Assembly (NCBI RefSeq): GCF_036373705.1
Contig: NC_089854.1
Coordinates: forward strand, 22,383,839 to 22,447,838
Reading direction: 5' to 3'
DNA from: Amia ocellicauda
Taxonomy: Eukaryota > Chordata > Actinopteri > Amiiformes > Amiidae
Length of the DNA: 64,000 nucleotides
The translations under genes and the position numbers were made by a program. Under the pieces are notes generated by a model. It saw only the letters and a list, made by a program, of their open reading frames with translations, made no database searches and was not told the origin of the DNA. Numbering within the stretch: the stretch's first letter is position 1; the number at the start of each line of letters is the position of its first letter. Below are positions 26,203 to 40,227 of this stretch, one piece after another.

Positions 26203-27000
26203 CTTGAACTCCACGGACAGCTGCGGCGTGTACTCCAGCGTCCACAGCGCCCGCACCACCGAGGCCAGCACCTCGGTGACGGCCGGCTCCTCGCTCCTCA
26301 GCAGCCCGTTGACGTCGGGCTTGTACTGCTCCAGCCCCAGGTACTCGGCCAGCAGGTCCGTGTTGCTCAGGCACTGGACCACCGCGTTCATGAAGCAGGT
26401 GTTGCCGTGGTTCTTCAAGCCCAGGACGCCCGGCGTCTTGTCCCCGAAGCCCCACGACAGGCGCTCCTTGGTGGACCCGTGGGAGGACAGGGTCGAGCTC
26501 TTCTTCCCCGGGTTGTCCCCGCCGGCCTGGACCTCGTCCTGCAGGTTTCCTGAGTTGGCACTGAGCGTGCAGGGGGTCCCGTCCCGAAACCCCCCGTCGT
26601 CGTCCTCCAGGTCGGGCGCGTCGGGGTCGCCGAAGTGCGCCAAAGTGCCCAGAGTTTTCAGAATCCGGTTCATGAAATGCCCCACCGACTTGAGCGATTT
26701 CCTCCTGAACAGCCTCCCGGGTTTGTGTTTCTTCTCCTTGCGCTTGGACGTTTTATTCTTGGCCGGCTTCTTGCTTGTGCTCTCCCTGTGGTGATCCATG
26801 CTTGTGTTGGGAGAGATCAATGCATACAGAACCGAAAACCCAGAAGCCGCACAAGCCGCACAAGCCGCAGCGCCTCACCTGCCGGCCCCGGAGGCGCGCA
26901 GTTCCTCCTCAGGCGACGCAGCGGCAGCGGGGGCGCAGACGGCGGTGGCACCGGTGGGGTGCCAAGGCACAGCAGAGGAGCCAGATGTGCATGTGTGATA
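26150..27000. promoter_or_regulatory. usp43: CpG-rich island over usp43 first exon and promoter
   Basis: This stretch is far richer in G+C and CG dinucleotides than the AT-rich DNA on either side. It covers all of usp43 exon 1 and about 200 bp upstream. A CpG island at a first coding exon is the usual vertebrate promoter arrangement. I see no obvious TATA box. Limits were judged by eye. Confidence 0.6.
26203..26799 (-). CDS. usp43: usp43 exon 1 (ubiquitin-specific protease 43, N-terminal catalytic half)
   Basis: USP-family cysteine protease that removes ubiquitin from proteins. This exon encodes residues 1-199. Residues 10-45 are very basic (KNKTSKRKEKKHKPGRLFRR). An acidic stretch follows near 63-70, and the USP Cys box starts near 128 (GLKNHGNTCFMNAVVQCL), with catalytic Cys135. 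It then runs through LWTLEYTPQLSVEFK, which matches human USP43 closely as I recall it. The start at 26799 is preferred over an in-frame ATG 21 bases upstream because it has A at -3 and G at +4. The exon ends in phase 0 at a GTAGGT donor. It lies in a CG-rich island. The paralogue USP31 is the main alternative, but the VEFKNIVSKYGSQF context and the cfap52/stx8 neighbours favour USP43. Confidence 0.93.
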
Positions 27001-28291
27001 ACGTGCCTCAGACATGCCGAGGATGCCTGCCAGATCCTCCGCGCATCGCTCCTATTCTTCTCTACGACTGACACCTGGAAAGACTGGAAAGGTGAGTTGT
27101 CTGAAACTCCATATTTCTGTCTCTGTGTCGCTCCTGCGCTCTCTCTCTCCTCCAGGGGCGGCTGTGTTTCTGTTTGGTGGATGGAGAGCAGATCCGCCCT
27201 CCCACTCTGAATCTTATTAGCCTGGTTTAGTTTGAAAAGGTGCCGCTGCGTGTTATTGGCTCTGGCCGCACACACGCTGCTCCACACCGGGAAAGCTGGC
27301 GCTAGTGCCGCGGACACAGCGTGCAAGAGCGGCGGGCTTTGCAGGACGACCAGCACGAATCCATTGACGCGTTATGTGATCCGAGCACGATCGCAGTTTT
27401 GACACTGAAAGATACGCAACATGTATGTAATCGGTCACAATACATCCTAGTTCAGCATTCTTTATTCCGGTTCCAATATATTTACCCGAAATGTGTTTAT
27501 TTGGCAATTTATCTTAAACATATCAATCACATTTGAAGATCGCAACATTAAACTGTGTTTTTGAGTTTTTGTTTGATGTCTTCCTGTTCGATATATATCC
27601 TAATGAAGTGCTCTCAATTAAGGTGTAAATTAGTTTGGATTTTCGCAGAGAAGTGCTTGAAGCCCCCTTGTGGTGAGGGAGAGAAACGCACGACACCTCC
27701 AGTGCCGATGTGCCGACTGGCATCCGCCCAACAGGAAAAAGCTCTTAACTCTTGTGACGGCAGGGTTCGTCTGTTTGTTTTGTTGATGTTGTTATTTGCT
27801 AGAATAGTATATTAAGTGATGTGTATATATTATTGATAGTATTACTAACACAACTGCAATTTAAGAGGTAATTTAAAAGTGAAACCACTTAATAAATGGG
27901 AGATTTGTACCGCGGCTGCTTTAAACGTGAAGATTTGATGGCATTCAATAGGTAAATTAATTTCAGTATAAAGACAATGTAGTCAAATATGTGCTGTATA
28001 ACTGAGGTTTTCTTGGAGTTACACTTCTCTGTGTGTTTTTATTAAACCTGTATTGAGTAACACATTTTTCTTTGTGTTGTTTACACCCTGATGTTTTTTA
28101 CTGGTGTAAAACAGGTGTACTGATGTTATGTTTGAAATATCTCTGTTAGACCCCAATAATGTCAAAAATAACATATAATGCAGTTCTTAATAGAGCCAGG
28201 TCAGATTTTTCCATGTTGTTTTTTCAGTTGTTTTCTAGTTTAGTCATGTGCATGTGGATAAATGATCTCATATGTTTTTGAGCATTATATA
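27000..28291. other. intergenic DNA upstream of usp43
   Basis: Base composition falls from CG-rich near 27000 to AT-rich by 27500. No exon or named repeat was recognised. usp43 5' untranslated sequence may start within the first few hundred bases. Confidence 0.5.
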
Positions 28292-28944
28292 CACTGATCA
28301 GCCATAACATTATGACCGCCTGCCTAATATTGTGTAGGTCCCCCTTTTGCAGCCAAAACAGCCCTGACCCGTCGAGGCGTGGACTCCACTAGACCTCTGA
28401 AGGTGTGCTGTGGTATTTGGCACCAAGACGTCAGCAGCAGATCCTTTAAGCCCTGTAAGTTGCGAGGTGGGGCCTCCATGGATCTTGTTTGTCCCACAGA
28501 TGCTCGATTGGATTGAGATCTGGGGAATTTGGAGGCCAAGTCAACATCTTGAACTCGTGATTCATCAGACCAGGCCACCTTCTTCCATTGCTCCGTGGTC
28601 CAGTTCTGATGCTCACGTGCCCATTGTAGGTGCTTTCGGCAGTGGACAGGGGTCAGCATGGGCACCCTGACTGGTCTGCGGCTACGAAGCCCCATACGCA
28701 ACAAACTGCGATGCACTGTGTGTTCTGACACCTTTCTATCAGAACCAGCATTCACTTTTTCAGCAATTTGAGCTACAGTAGCTCGTCCTTGCCAATTGTT
28801 CATGCTTCTAACACATCAACTTAGAGGACAAAATGTTCACTTGCTGCCTAATATATCCCACCCACTGACAGGTGCCATGATAACAAGATTATCAGTGTTA
28901 TTCACTTCTCCTGTCAGTGGTCATAATGTTATGGCTGATCGGTG
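28292..28944 (-). mobile_element. internally deleted Tc1-like element (653 bp)
   Basis: Terminal inverted repeats of about 26 bp (CACTGATCAGCCATAACATT on the left, one mismatch on the right) are flanked by TA at 28290-28291 and 28945-28946. The interior keeps only the two ends of a minus-strand transposase gene. This has the size and form of a non-autonomous derivative that could have been moved by a transposase supplied in trans. Confidence 0.9.
28324..28803 (-). pseudogene. Tc1-like transposase, middle deleted
   Basis: It reads from MNNWQGRATVAQIAEKVNAG through the second helix-turn-helix (VHRSLLRMGLRSRRP) to the first catalytic motif VAWSDESR. The sequence then jumps straight to the third-motif region. 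There the codons for a WPPNSPDLNPIEHLW-type segment are present but in another frame. The frame returns for the end, LVESTPRRVRAVLAAKGGPT. The second catalytic Asp and about 120 residues are missing. The stop is near 28324. Confidence 0.88.
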
Positions 28945-30060
28945 TATTTTTTAACAAAACTAGTTTGGGACAGTTCTAAGAACAACACGTGAAGAGTACA
29001 TTTTATTATATGCCTTTAAATATGTTTGCATGTCTTGTGTGTTATCTATTTTCAGTGTAATGTGTAAGGGCTGGTGTATGCATCACAAACCATTCTTGGA
29101 CTGAGGTGTGGACAGATCATTCTGAGAAACGCATCAGAGACCCCCTAATAACTGTCCTCCAAAGGCAGAAACTCAAGTGTACCTGACTTGGCCCCCGCCC
29201 CCCCCACTGCTCCTCTTCACAACTCAGAGCAAGTAGGGCACTGAAGTAGCCCCAGCTCTGCTCAGCACTCAGGGCAGGCTGGGACACTCAAATGCCCTAT
29301 TTTGTAAGTCTGATGTTTTGCTGACTTAATGCAACTGTGCACTGGCAGAGTTTGTGGGCAATTATTGAGCTTGTTTCTGAGGAACCGAAAAAAAGAATGA
29401 ACTCAGAATGAACAGCCAGCAATCACCCCCCCAAAACACCTCACTCCTGCCCTCTGGGGGACAATCCAGATGACACTTCAGTCGATGCTAAGGGCTGCTA
29501 CAGAGAAGTCAAGCAAGACAGGGGTTCTTTTTCTCCGCAAGTCTTTACTTTACAAGTTCAGTTGTAGTTTGACTGCATGGCTCTGTGCTCACCGGGAAAT
29601 ACACTGACATTTGAATCAGGCATTATTTACACAACGGTGCCAAATTGAGTCCTGTTGCACTACAATACATACATCAAATAAAGGCTCATAAAAAAGTGTG
29701 ACATTTCCTGTTTGCTTATTCACTTTTTAATAAAAACAAATTAACAAATATATCCAGTTTCTGCTGCAATGCCCACCTACTTACAGATGAGTCAGTATCA
29801 TGTGACTTGGCTACTTTGCCTGTGAGATTTAAAAAACAAAAATGGGAAAGGGGTTCCCTGCATGATGTGCTCAAACAAAGTGACTTCATGCAACTCTGCT
29901 CATTTATTTTCTTCTTCAAAATGGTTTATTTGAGAGAAGAGGGGAAATTAATTTACTGAAGTTTAGAAGAAAGGAAATAAAGACGCCATGACAGCCGCAG
30001 TGTGGACGTCCTCACGGGCTCTGAGATGACATGACACCGGGGCACCGGGCTGGAAGTCCA
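28945..30060. other. intergenic DNA and cfap52 3' flank
   Basis: No exon was recognised. On the minus strand, AATAAA polyadenylation signals occur at 29925-29930 and 29903-29908, about 130-160 bp after the cfap52 stop, so its 3' UTR is probably short. Confidence 0.55.
29903..29930 (-). terminator. cfap52: cfap52 polyadenylation signals
   Basis: Two AATAAA hexamers on the minus strand (TTTATT at 29925-29930 and 29903-29908 on plus) lie shortly after the stop codon at 30061-30063. Which of them is used cannot be seen. Confidence 0.45.
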
Positions 30061-33000
30061 TCAGTGGGGGTTCTGCTCCGAGACGGGGTGCGGATACCTC
30101 CAGCGGAGAACCGCCCCGTCGGCGCTGGTGCTGATGATGTACCGGCTGTTGGAGCAGATCTTGACGCGGGTGATGTTCCCACTGTGTCCCACGCCGATGT
30201 GCGTCACCTCTCCCTCGGTGTAGCCCCACACCTTCACCAGCTTGTCATCCCCTCCTGCATTGAAAAAACAAGACCCCCCAACACCCCAAAAAATGAGCTG
30301 AAAATAGCTGCACAAACGAGCCCACACCTTTGATTTCCTGATGTCTGGATTGACATCAAAGCGCTCTCCTCGTAGTCCACTAAAGTAGACCTAATCTATT
30401 TTGGAGAGAAACAACACAACAACAAGCCTGTCCACTGATGCCTGAAATGTCTAAATGTGCTTTCAGTGTTTAAACATCAAAGGCAATGCATGGTACAATT
30501 GCGTTCATGTTTTTTTCCCCTGCTTTTATTGTCTCTTGTCTGTTCTGAAGCATGAAGTGGGATATCAGACGAAATAGGGAATAAATAAATAAATAAATAA
30601 ATAAATATCTATATACAGACTACCATTCAAAAGTTTGGGGTCACTTACACATTTCCTTGTGTCCATTCAAATTGATGAGAAATACAGTGTAGACATTGTT
30701 AATGTTGCAAATGACTATTGTAGCTGGAAACGGCTGATTTGTAATGGAATATCTACGTAGGCGTACAGAGGCCCATTATCAGCCACCATCAGTCCTGTGT
30801 TCCAATTGCATGTTGTGTTTGCTAATCCACGTTTATCATTTTAAAAGGCTAATTGATCATTAGAAAACCCTTTTGCAATGATGTTAGCACAGCTGAAAAC
30901 TGTTGTGCTGATTAAAGAAGCAATAAAACTGGCCTTCTTTAGACTAGTTGAGTATCTGGATCATCAGCAATTGTGGGTTCGATTACAGGCTCAGAATGGC
31001 CAGAAACAAAGAACTTTCTTCTGAAACTCGTCAGTCCATTCTTGTTCTGAGAAATGAAGGCTATTCCATGCGAGAAATTGCCAAGAAACTGAAGATCCTG
31101 TACAACGCTGTGTACTACTCCCTTCACAGAACAGCGCAAACTGGCTCTAACCACAACAGAAAGAGGAGTGGGAGGCCCCGGTGCACAACTGAGCAAGAGG
31201 ACAAATACATTAGAGTGTCTAGTTTGAGAAACAGACGCCTCACAGGTCCTCAACTGGCAGCTTCATTAAATAGTACCCACAAAACACCAGTCTCATGCTG
31301 GCCTTCTAGGCAGAGTTGCAAAGAAAAAGACTGACTGGCCAATAAAAAGAAAAGATTAAGATGGGCAAAAGAACACAGACAGTGGACAGAGGAAGATTGG
31401 AAAAAAGTGTTATGGACAGACGAATCTAAGTTTGAGATGTTTGGATCACAAAGAAGAACATTCGTGAGACGCAGACCAAATGAAAAGATGCTGGAGGAGT
31501 GCTTGACGCCATCTGTCAAGCATGGTGGAGACAATGTGATGATCTGGGGGTGCTTTGTTGGTGGTAAAGTGTGAGATTTGTACAGGGTAAAAGGGATCTT
31601 GAAGAAGGAAGTCTATCACTCCATTTTGCGAAGCCATGCCATACCCTATGTACAGCGCTTGATTGGAGCCAATTTCCTCAATGACAATGACCCAAACCCA
31701 AACTATGCAAGAACTATTTAGGGAAGAAGCAGTCAGCTGGTATTCTATCTATAATGGAGTGGCCAGCACAGTCACCAGATCTCAACCCTATTGAGCTGTT
31801 GTGGGAGCAGCTTGACCGTATGGTACGTAAGAAGTGCCCATCAAGCCAGTCCAACTTGTGGGAGATGCATCAGGAAGCACGGGGTGAAATCTCTTCAGAT
31901 TACCTCAATAAACTGACAACTAGAATGCCAAAGGTCTGCAAGGCTGTAATTGCTGCAAATGGAGGATTCTTGGACGAAAGCAAAGTTTGAAGGACACAAT
32001 TATTATTTCAATTAAAAATCATTATTTCTAACCTTGTCAATGACTAGATTTCCTATTCAAACTCATTTCATGTATGTTTTCATGGAAAACAAGGACATTT
32101 CTAAGTGACCCCGAACTTTTTAACGGTAGTATACACTCACCTAAAGGATTATTAGGAACACCATACTAATACTGTGTTTGACCCCCTTTCGCCTTCAGAA
32201 CTGCCTTAATTCTACGTGGCATTGATTCAACAAGGTGCTGAAAGCATTCTTTAGAAATGTTGGCCCATATTGATAGGATAGCATCTTGCAGTTGATGGAG
32301 ATTTGTGGGATGCACATCCAGGGCACGAAGCTCCCGTTCCACCACATCCCAAAGATGCTCTATTGGGTTGAGATCTGGTGACTGTGGGGGCCAGTTTAGT
32401 ACAGTGAACTCATTGTCATGTTCAAGAAACCAATTTGAAATGATTGGACCTTTGTGACATGGTGCATTATCCTGCTGGAAGTAGCCATCAGAGGATGGGT
32501 ACATGGTGGTCATAAAGGGATGGACATGGTCAGAAACAATGCTCAGGTAGGCCGTGGCATTTAAACGATGCCCAATTGGCACTAAGGGGCCTAAAGTGTG
32601 CCAAGAAAACATCCCCCACACCATTACACCACCACCACCAGCCTGCACAGTGGTAACAAGGCATGATGGATCCATGTTCTCATTCTGTTTACACCAAATT
32701 CTGACTCTACCATCTGAATGTCTCAACAGAAATCGAGACTCATCAGACCAGGCAACATTTTTCCAGTCTTCAACTGTGCAATTTTGGTGAGCTTGTGCAA
32801 ATTGTAGCCTCTTTTTCCTATTTGTAGTGGAGATGAGTGGTACCCGGTGGGGTCTTCTGCTGTTGTGGCCCATCCGCCTCAAGGTTGTACGTGTTGTGGC
32901 TTCACAAATGCTTTGCTGCATACCTCGGTTGTAACGAGTGGTTATTTCAGTCAAAGTTGCTCTTCTATCGGCTTGAATCAGTCGGCCCATTCTCCTCTGA

Positions 33001-36000
33001 CCTCTAGCATCAACAAGGCATTTTCGCCCACAGGACTGCCGCATACTGGATGTTTTTCCCTTTTCACACCATTCTTTGTAAACCCTAGAAATGGTTGTGC
33101 GTGAAAATCCCAGTAACTGAGCAGATTGTGAAATACTCAGACCGGCCCGTCTGGCACCAACAACCATGCCACGCTCAAAATTGCTTAAATCACCTTTCTT
33201 TCCCATTCAGACATTCAGTTTGGAGTTCAGGAGATTGTCTTGACCAGGACCACACCCCTAAATGCATTGAAGCAACTGCTATGTGATTGGTTGGTTAGAT
33301 AATTGCATTAATGAGAAATTGAACAGGTGTTCCTAATAATCCTTTAGGTGAGTGTATATATATATATATATATATATATTACAGGCAAGCCGTGTCCTCT
33401 GATATTATTGATGTATTGCTGCCCTGCGACCCCTACCTGTGATAAAGTGATGGCCATCCTGGGAGATTTCCAAGCCGTTAATGGACCCAGACAGAGAGCC
33501 CTCCAGTTCTCTGAGAGCAGAGCCGTCAAACACTTCCCAGTATTCGATCTGCAGAGGCCAGGGAACAGACTTAGACTAGTTCAAATTGTACAGCATGAGA
33601 TCATATGAACAATGACAACAACATGTGTTATTATGATTTAATGAAGAGTAAATCATGCTAAGTGGTCCGAGACTGGGTCTGTGATCCGATAAGCAAAACG
33701 GATCCTCTGTCTTTAATGTCCCCAGATAAGTCCCCATGTCCCATCACTCCTGCTGATAACCCATTATGTTGTTAATACAGTCTGGTGTGTGTCTTACAAT
33801 TACCCATTTCAGCGGCCTACATATTTTTATAGTTTATTCCTATCTTAACCTGATATAAACCACATTACAGGATCCGTCCTGCTTGTGTTCTAGCACTTAT
33901 TATGTGAAGGTATGAGGCACTTAAGGCTCAAATGTCTTCATCAATTCTGGACAGGATTCAACTCATTTGTGGCTTTCGTGGCTCGGGCTGGATCTCCTAA
34001 TAAGTCCTCTATATGTAAATGCACAGCACTGGCATCTATCACAGTTCAACGTACAGCAGCTCAAAAAGCTGTGTTTGTGCCTCGCAATGAGATCTCATCG
34101 TTTCTGGGGCTGGCAGCCGTCTCCCTCCAGCTTGAGCTGCCAGCAGTGGTTATTTGAAGATATTTATAGTGAGTTATTAACACGACAGTCGAGGACGTTT
34201 TTTTTATTATTTCAACACGATTGTAAATTAAAAACAAAGGAGAAGTTTGGAGGGAGAGAGGACTTGCGGCTTCTAACGAGATGAAAATACCCCTCGTTTC
34301 TTTGCAATCCTTCGCAGCGCCACATCTGACTGGAATTGAACTAGGAGCGCTTAAACTCTTTTTAAATTAGATTAATGTATGTTATTACTGCTTTCTTTCT
34401 CTCTGTGGCCTTTTTTCTTTCCTCTTCAAATTTTCCTGCTACCAGTACTTGACTTTGGGATGTTGTGCTTATTCTAAACATTACAGAAACACTATACAAG
34501 ACACGGTAGGAGCTTGACATCTTGATTTCACATTGTGGCCGTGGTGAGACTGTGATTATTTATATCTGATCTCCTCCGAACATCCGGACATTTATTAGTG
34601 ACAGCAGCGTTGGTGTTGTGGGGAGACGCTTTAGGTTCTGCGGTTTTGCTAATAAGCTGAGGAAGATGGTCTTGGCCTGGCCTTTTCTGCTTCTGAGAAG
34701 TCAATTAACTTGAGGTAAATGTGAAACTTCAGTGGTAGATTATCTGTTCTTCTGTCTCATCTCATATCGTTTCTGTATGCCAAAGCAATGGATCACAGAG
34801 GATGGCTTAAACTCTGCTACAGTGTAGAACTAAGTAGAACCTTTTTTTTTTTCTCACTCTTCTTTCATTCACCCGGGGGTTTTGCTATCAATGTATTTCA
34901 CATTGTAATCCACTTATGTGTTCCTCACGTATTAATAATCCTGTCTCTCTTTAATTAGGCCACTCAGGGAGAAACCTTTACATCCATAAATAACCACATG
35001 CCTTCCAATCAACAGTTGTGTTTGCTGCAGATTCGGTCATATATTTGGTCACGGTCACGTAGTAAACACTAATATTAAACAACTTTCTCTTTATCTAAGA
35101 TCAAGTTGCATATTCGGGTTTTGTGATCTGTTTTTCTGGTCTGTGAGACTCTGACAGCCATCCAGTTAAACTATATATATAAATGGACAGGGCCCAGTTT
35201 TTAAGTAAGAAGATGGTAGGATTTATTTGGCATATTCTTCCTCGATTGAGCCAAATTATCGATGTTCTTAATTAGCTAACGACGGGGGCCCAGCTCACCA
35301 GTGTCAGGATTTTAACAGAAGATCTTATATATAAATTACTGTCACAATGGCAAGAGCAGATTCCTGGAGCGCCCCAGAAATGTGTTCTAATGACTTTTCC
35401 AAACTGCTCACCCCCTCTCTCTAAATGGTGTGCTTAGCCATCAATACCCTGTTGGAGGAAACACACAGAACTATATACAAGATCTGTTTCATGCAGTTCT
35501 TTCCATAGTACGTAGAGCCCCTCAGCACAAATTAACCTCTCGGGCCGTTTGTCCTGAACAAGACTGCCGAGCTCTGTCTCCAGCCAACAGATGGTATTTC
35601 TGGCTCTCTTTCACTCAGCAGGCACTGATGCCATCTGCACGAAGGTGTGAAGCCAGATTCTCCACAGCGGCATCTTCACTGTCCACCCACAGTGTCCGTC
35701 CTGTTACTGGTCACTAATCAGCTGCTTAGTGAGCGTCAGCGTTGGCTACAGAGTGAACACTTATCCAGTTATTTATTCATGAATAAGAACAAAGACAATC
35801 CATCCTGAGGTGTCATTAAATAGCATGTAACTGGGATACCAGCCTTCCGGAGAGCCATTCTTGAGAGCAGTAAAACAGGAAGTACAATATGTGAGCAAAA
35901 AACTTTTTTTGGCTTGCTTTCACTAATGCTAATTAATTCTTGTCCATTTTAAAGACGTCTAATAATAATAATAAAATCAAATTGACGAGTACATTTTAAA

Positions 36001-39000
36001 TAATTATTATAAAGATTTACAGAGATTGTGCCCATCATGCATTGCTTTATCAAATCCAAATCGTTTAGTGAGAGAGAACTGAGAAACATGAAGCAATGAT
36101 GAATGGGGGGTTGGGGTCTTGGTTTAGATCCGCTGGTATAAGAGATCCCACAGTGACTGTCCAGATTGCCATACCTCTTCAAGCTTGCTTATTACGAAGT
36201 CTGATGCTTTGCGTCTGTTCACCGACACCAAAAGTCAGTCACTGTTGCAGAACATCTTATAGCAGACTAATGAATGGGCATTCAGAGGGGCTGCACAAAG
36301 AATAATTCACATCAGAAAGCACTGAGCCGCTCCACAGAGGATAGACAATGCCAGAGCTCTCAGCGCCACCCCTACAATATGTGTCCATTAACGCGTTTCC
36401 CGCCGTCTTACCTTCCTGTCGGTGCCGCTGGTGATGATCTGAAACTCTTCCGGATGGTAGCAGACGCATCTGAACAGCGTGTTGGCCAGCACCATCTGAT
36501 TCCTCACAAACCGGCTAGCAAGGGCAATGACAAAAAAGAGACGGGGGGATGAAATCACTCAATTGAGCCAGCTGGAAGGTTATCTTCAGGCCAAAAAAAT
36601 AAGTTCACTGTTCCTCGTACCCTCACTCAGTGCCTTCACCACTTTCTAATTTGCAGTGAGAGGCGGCGCGGGTTTCTCGATCCATCAAGCAGCACTTCAT
36701 TTAATTTTAAAACCAACACCACTTTTACATTACGTATAAAACTTTGACACGGTTTGTGGTTCAGTAGGAATGTAAGTGTTGTGAAGCAGAGAAGAGTTCA
36801 AAATAGACCATTAGGTGTTCGTTGACAATTCCCGATTCCCGGAGCGGAGAGCCAGGGTCTGACAAGGTGAGGTGGAAAATGTAAGCAGACTAAGATGGTT
36901 GTACTTGAGCTTGAAATAAAGTTGCTAGACTGTATATCAAGTAATCCTGGAGAGACGCCGATTGATGGTGCTGATCAAGTCAGAAAGAAAGTACCTAAAT
37001 TTACCTTTTCACCTTTTCTATTCTATTACACTTTCACTCCAATGTACTGTAGTGCTGTGTACTGTTGTTGCAATGTGACAATATTACAATGTAATGAAAC
37101 GATTACATACATACTTTTATCACACACATATACTTCTACTTACACACTATTAACTATTAACTACTAACCTAAATTCTACCTCTACTACTTACAATAACCT
37201 ATAAACCATCACTGAGAGTATACTACCATAAGAAAATATATCTATTCAAAAATAAACTTTGCAACAAGTACAACAAGGTCTCTTCAGACACTTTAAATTC
37301 TAGTTTTCTCTTGTTTTGTTTTTTCAGGCTACTTTTTCTTGGCAGATGTCAGATGAACACCAGTCCCAATGCAGCAGGGGAGCAGAGTTACTCACACCAG
37401 GTCCCAGATGATGCAGGTCCCATCAGAGCTGGCAGTGACGCACTCCTGGTTGTTCCTCTTTATCTTTATACAGGAGATTGTGGCTTTGTGCTCCTTCATG
37501 GCCTCAACCAGGCGATGACTGTCTTTACCGATCTCCCAAACTCGCACCTCGACACGAGAAGACAGGAATAAATAAGAGAATAGGAACAGGACATGTCATT
37601 CTCTTTAAAAAAAAAACTAAAACAGGCAAAAAAAAGAGCAATTAACTACATTTCAGTTATTTAAACTATGACTAGTGGGAACGCAGAAAACACATGACAG
37701 GCTGTAGCTCAGCCACTCGTAAGATTGGTTCATTTTGGACACGTCACTCTCGTTTAATCAGTTTCTCCCACGTGTGGCTCACCTGCCCCTCTCCCCCTCC
37801 ACTCACGATCTTCTTACAGTCGCTGGTGGCGCTGATGGCTGTCACACCCATGCTGTGGGCGTTGTTGATGACCAACATCAATTTACCGCTTTCCGGGGTA
37901 AAGACTCGGATCTTCCCATCGTTCCAGGCTAGAGAGAGAGAAACACCAACCAGAAAAGAGTGGTTTGAGCCCCCTAACAATCTGTCAGTCTGAGGGTCTT
38001 CATTTCAAACCTCGTATCTTCTTCTTATTTTGAAAGCAGTTCAAATCTATCATGGGCATAAGCAGTTAAAAAAAAACAAGCGGTACTTTTAAAAACAATT
38101 CCTGTCTAAATAGGTTTACAAAACAAGGTGGATTCATCCGCGCAATTTGCACCCCGTCTACATCTTACATTTCAAATGTTCAGATGATGTATATGTGCCA
38201 GTCAGTCCATAAACATTTTAAGGTAGGAGTAGTAAAAGAAAATGGTCACGGGATTCATTTATTTATTTTGTGTGGAATAGGTGTCTTCTTTAACCTGAGC
38301 CTGTCACACTAAGTCAGCTTCTGGGCACCTGGATTAATCAAAGAAGGTACAAAGGAACTTAATACCTAGTTGTTTTGCTTCTCTCAGAAAAAAAAAGGGT
38401 TTTATTTGACTTTTTCCAGCCGAGAGACTTTTATGCACCCATTACGTTTTCCACAAAGTCATCAGCGCAAACATATTGAATGTGGTGTTAAAGCAAGAGT
38501 GAAATTAAATGAAACCCCCCTCACCGCTGATAATGCTCCTGCCGTCGCTCATGAACTCCACGGCGTGGCACGTCATGTTGGGCACCGAGATCCGGAGCAG
38601 CTCCCTGGAGGTGTCGGTGTGCCACACGCGGATGTCGTTCTTGGAGCACGTGGCAAACAGGTCAGATGTGCCACTGCAGGGGGAATTGAGGTGCTGTCTT
38701 TTTAAGAAACTCACTTTTTTATTATGCATGGAAAGGCACAGTAATAAATATCAACACTCATACACAGAGTCCTATAGAAATCCACAGGGGAGGACCGATT
38801 CAATATGTATATTTCATATTTCCTGTCACCTGGTGCTATTCCTCAAGATTGATGCACCTTCTCCTCAACAAAATAAAGTACTCTGTCTAGTCATGCTTTC
38901 ACCATATTCCCACATTGAAGTCACCATTCGTTTATCTACCGTCTCCCCCTGGTGGTGCCCATACAGATAACAAAACAAGATATTTCAAAGAGGGAAAAAA

Positions 39001-40194
39001 AACCACAGAGCTGCATGTCTGTAGCCTGTAGCTAGCTCTAGACTAAGCCACATTTCCATTATACAGATAAATTGCATTTAAAAACAAACAAACCAGCCAA
39101 CAGTCTAGTCGGTGATAAGCACCTGGTCATTCTTAATGTGTCCTCTTAATTTTCCTAATTGGATGGGTTTTTAAAAGAAACCATGTGAAACTCTCACTGA
39201 CACGGCAGTGCTGTAGACCCAGATCATGCGGCACTCACAGGGGGAAGGCGATGTCGTTCACGGTGTGGTTGTGACCCGTGCTGACCAGTTCCTCTTTAAA
39301 GTCTGTGTAGTTAAAGCGGTAGATCTGTGAAGATTCGGTGCCCGCGAAGAACTGGTGCCCCTGCCCTCGCAAGGCGATCGAGGTCACGCCCCCTTCCAGC
39401 TGCACTTTCCTTGGGGAGAGACATTGGAACAATTGGACCCAAAAAGAGACAGAGTGAACCACACACGCAGAATCAGTGACCAAATCAGCCATTCGGAAAG
39501 CTAAAAGAGTTTACTTTTCATAGACGAGCTGTGCTTTCCATCGCTTTGGACTCTGTTGGAGGAGAACTTACTTGACAGGTTTGAAGTTTGCTCCTCGGCA
39601 CAGAGAGAAGCTGCCGTCCCCCGAGCCCACCAGCATGTCTCCTGTTTTCAGCACCTGAACAGCGTTGACTCCCTAAGGAGGCACAACCACAGCGGCTCAC
39701 TTCACCTTGATCTCATCAAAATCGGCACACAAGAGAAATCATGTGTGGAGATGTACAGTGACTTGAAAAGCAATTAAATAGTTATAGTACGTTCAGTCAA
39801 TTAAGGCTCAGACTAATTTACATAATTTATTTTCCCTACAAGCAGTCCTTTTGTAGATAAGACAATAATACAATTATATATTTTTGCTTTTGTTTCTGAA
39901 AATCAGCCATAGCCAAAGCTGAGAATGTATTTTTAATTGGTGTAACAGGAGCTTTTAACTCTGTACAGTATGTTTTATGGCCCTGTTTTCTTCCCAGCAA
40001 ACAATACTGTTCTGTATTGGATACAATGAACCCCAGTTATAGCAGTGCTTTTTATATATATAAAAGCTAAGTTTCCAACATTATACACAATGGAGACTTA
40101 AGTAAATGTCTGTCACTCTTTATGAACTACGATTACAACGGTCATTGTCACAAACATCCATTCATGTGTAATAAACATATGGACACAATGTGTG

Positions 40195-40227
<33 letters not shown>

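Noticed and set aside
26204..27210. Several long open frames on the plus strand and in other minus frames across the CpG island
   Set aside because: They are shadows of the GC-rich usp43 exon 1. The frames lack splice logic and known motifs.
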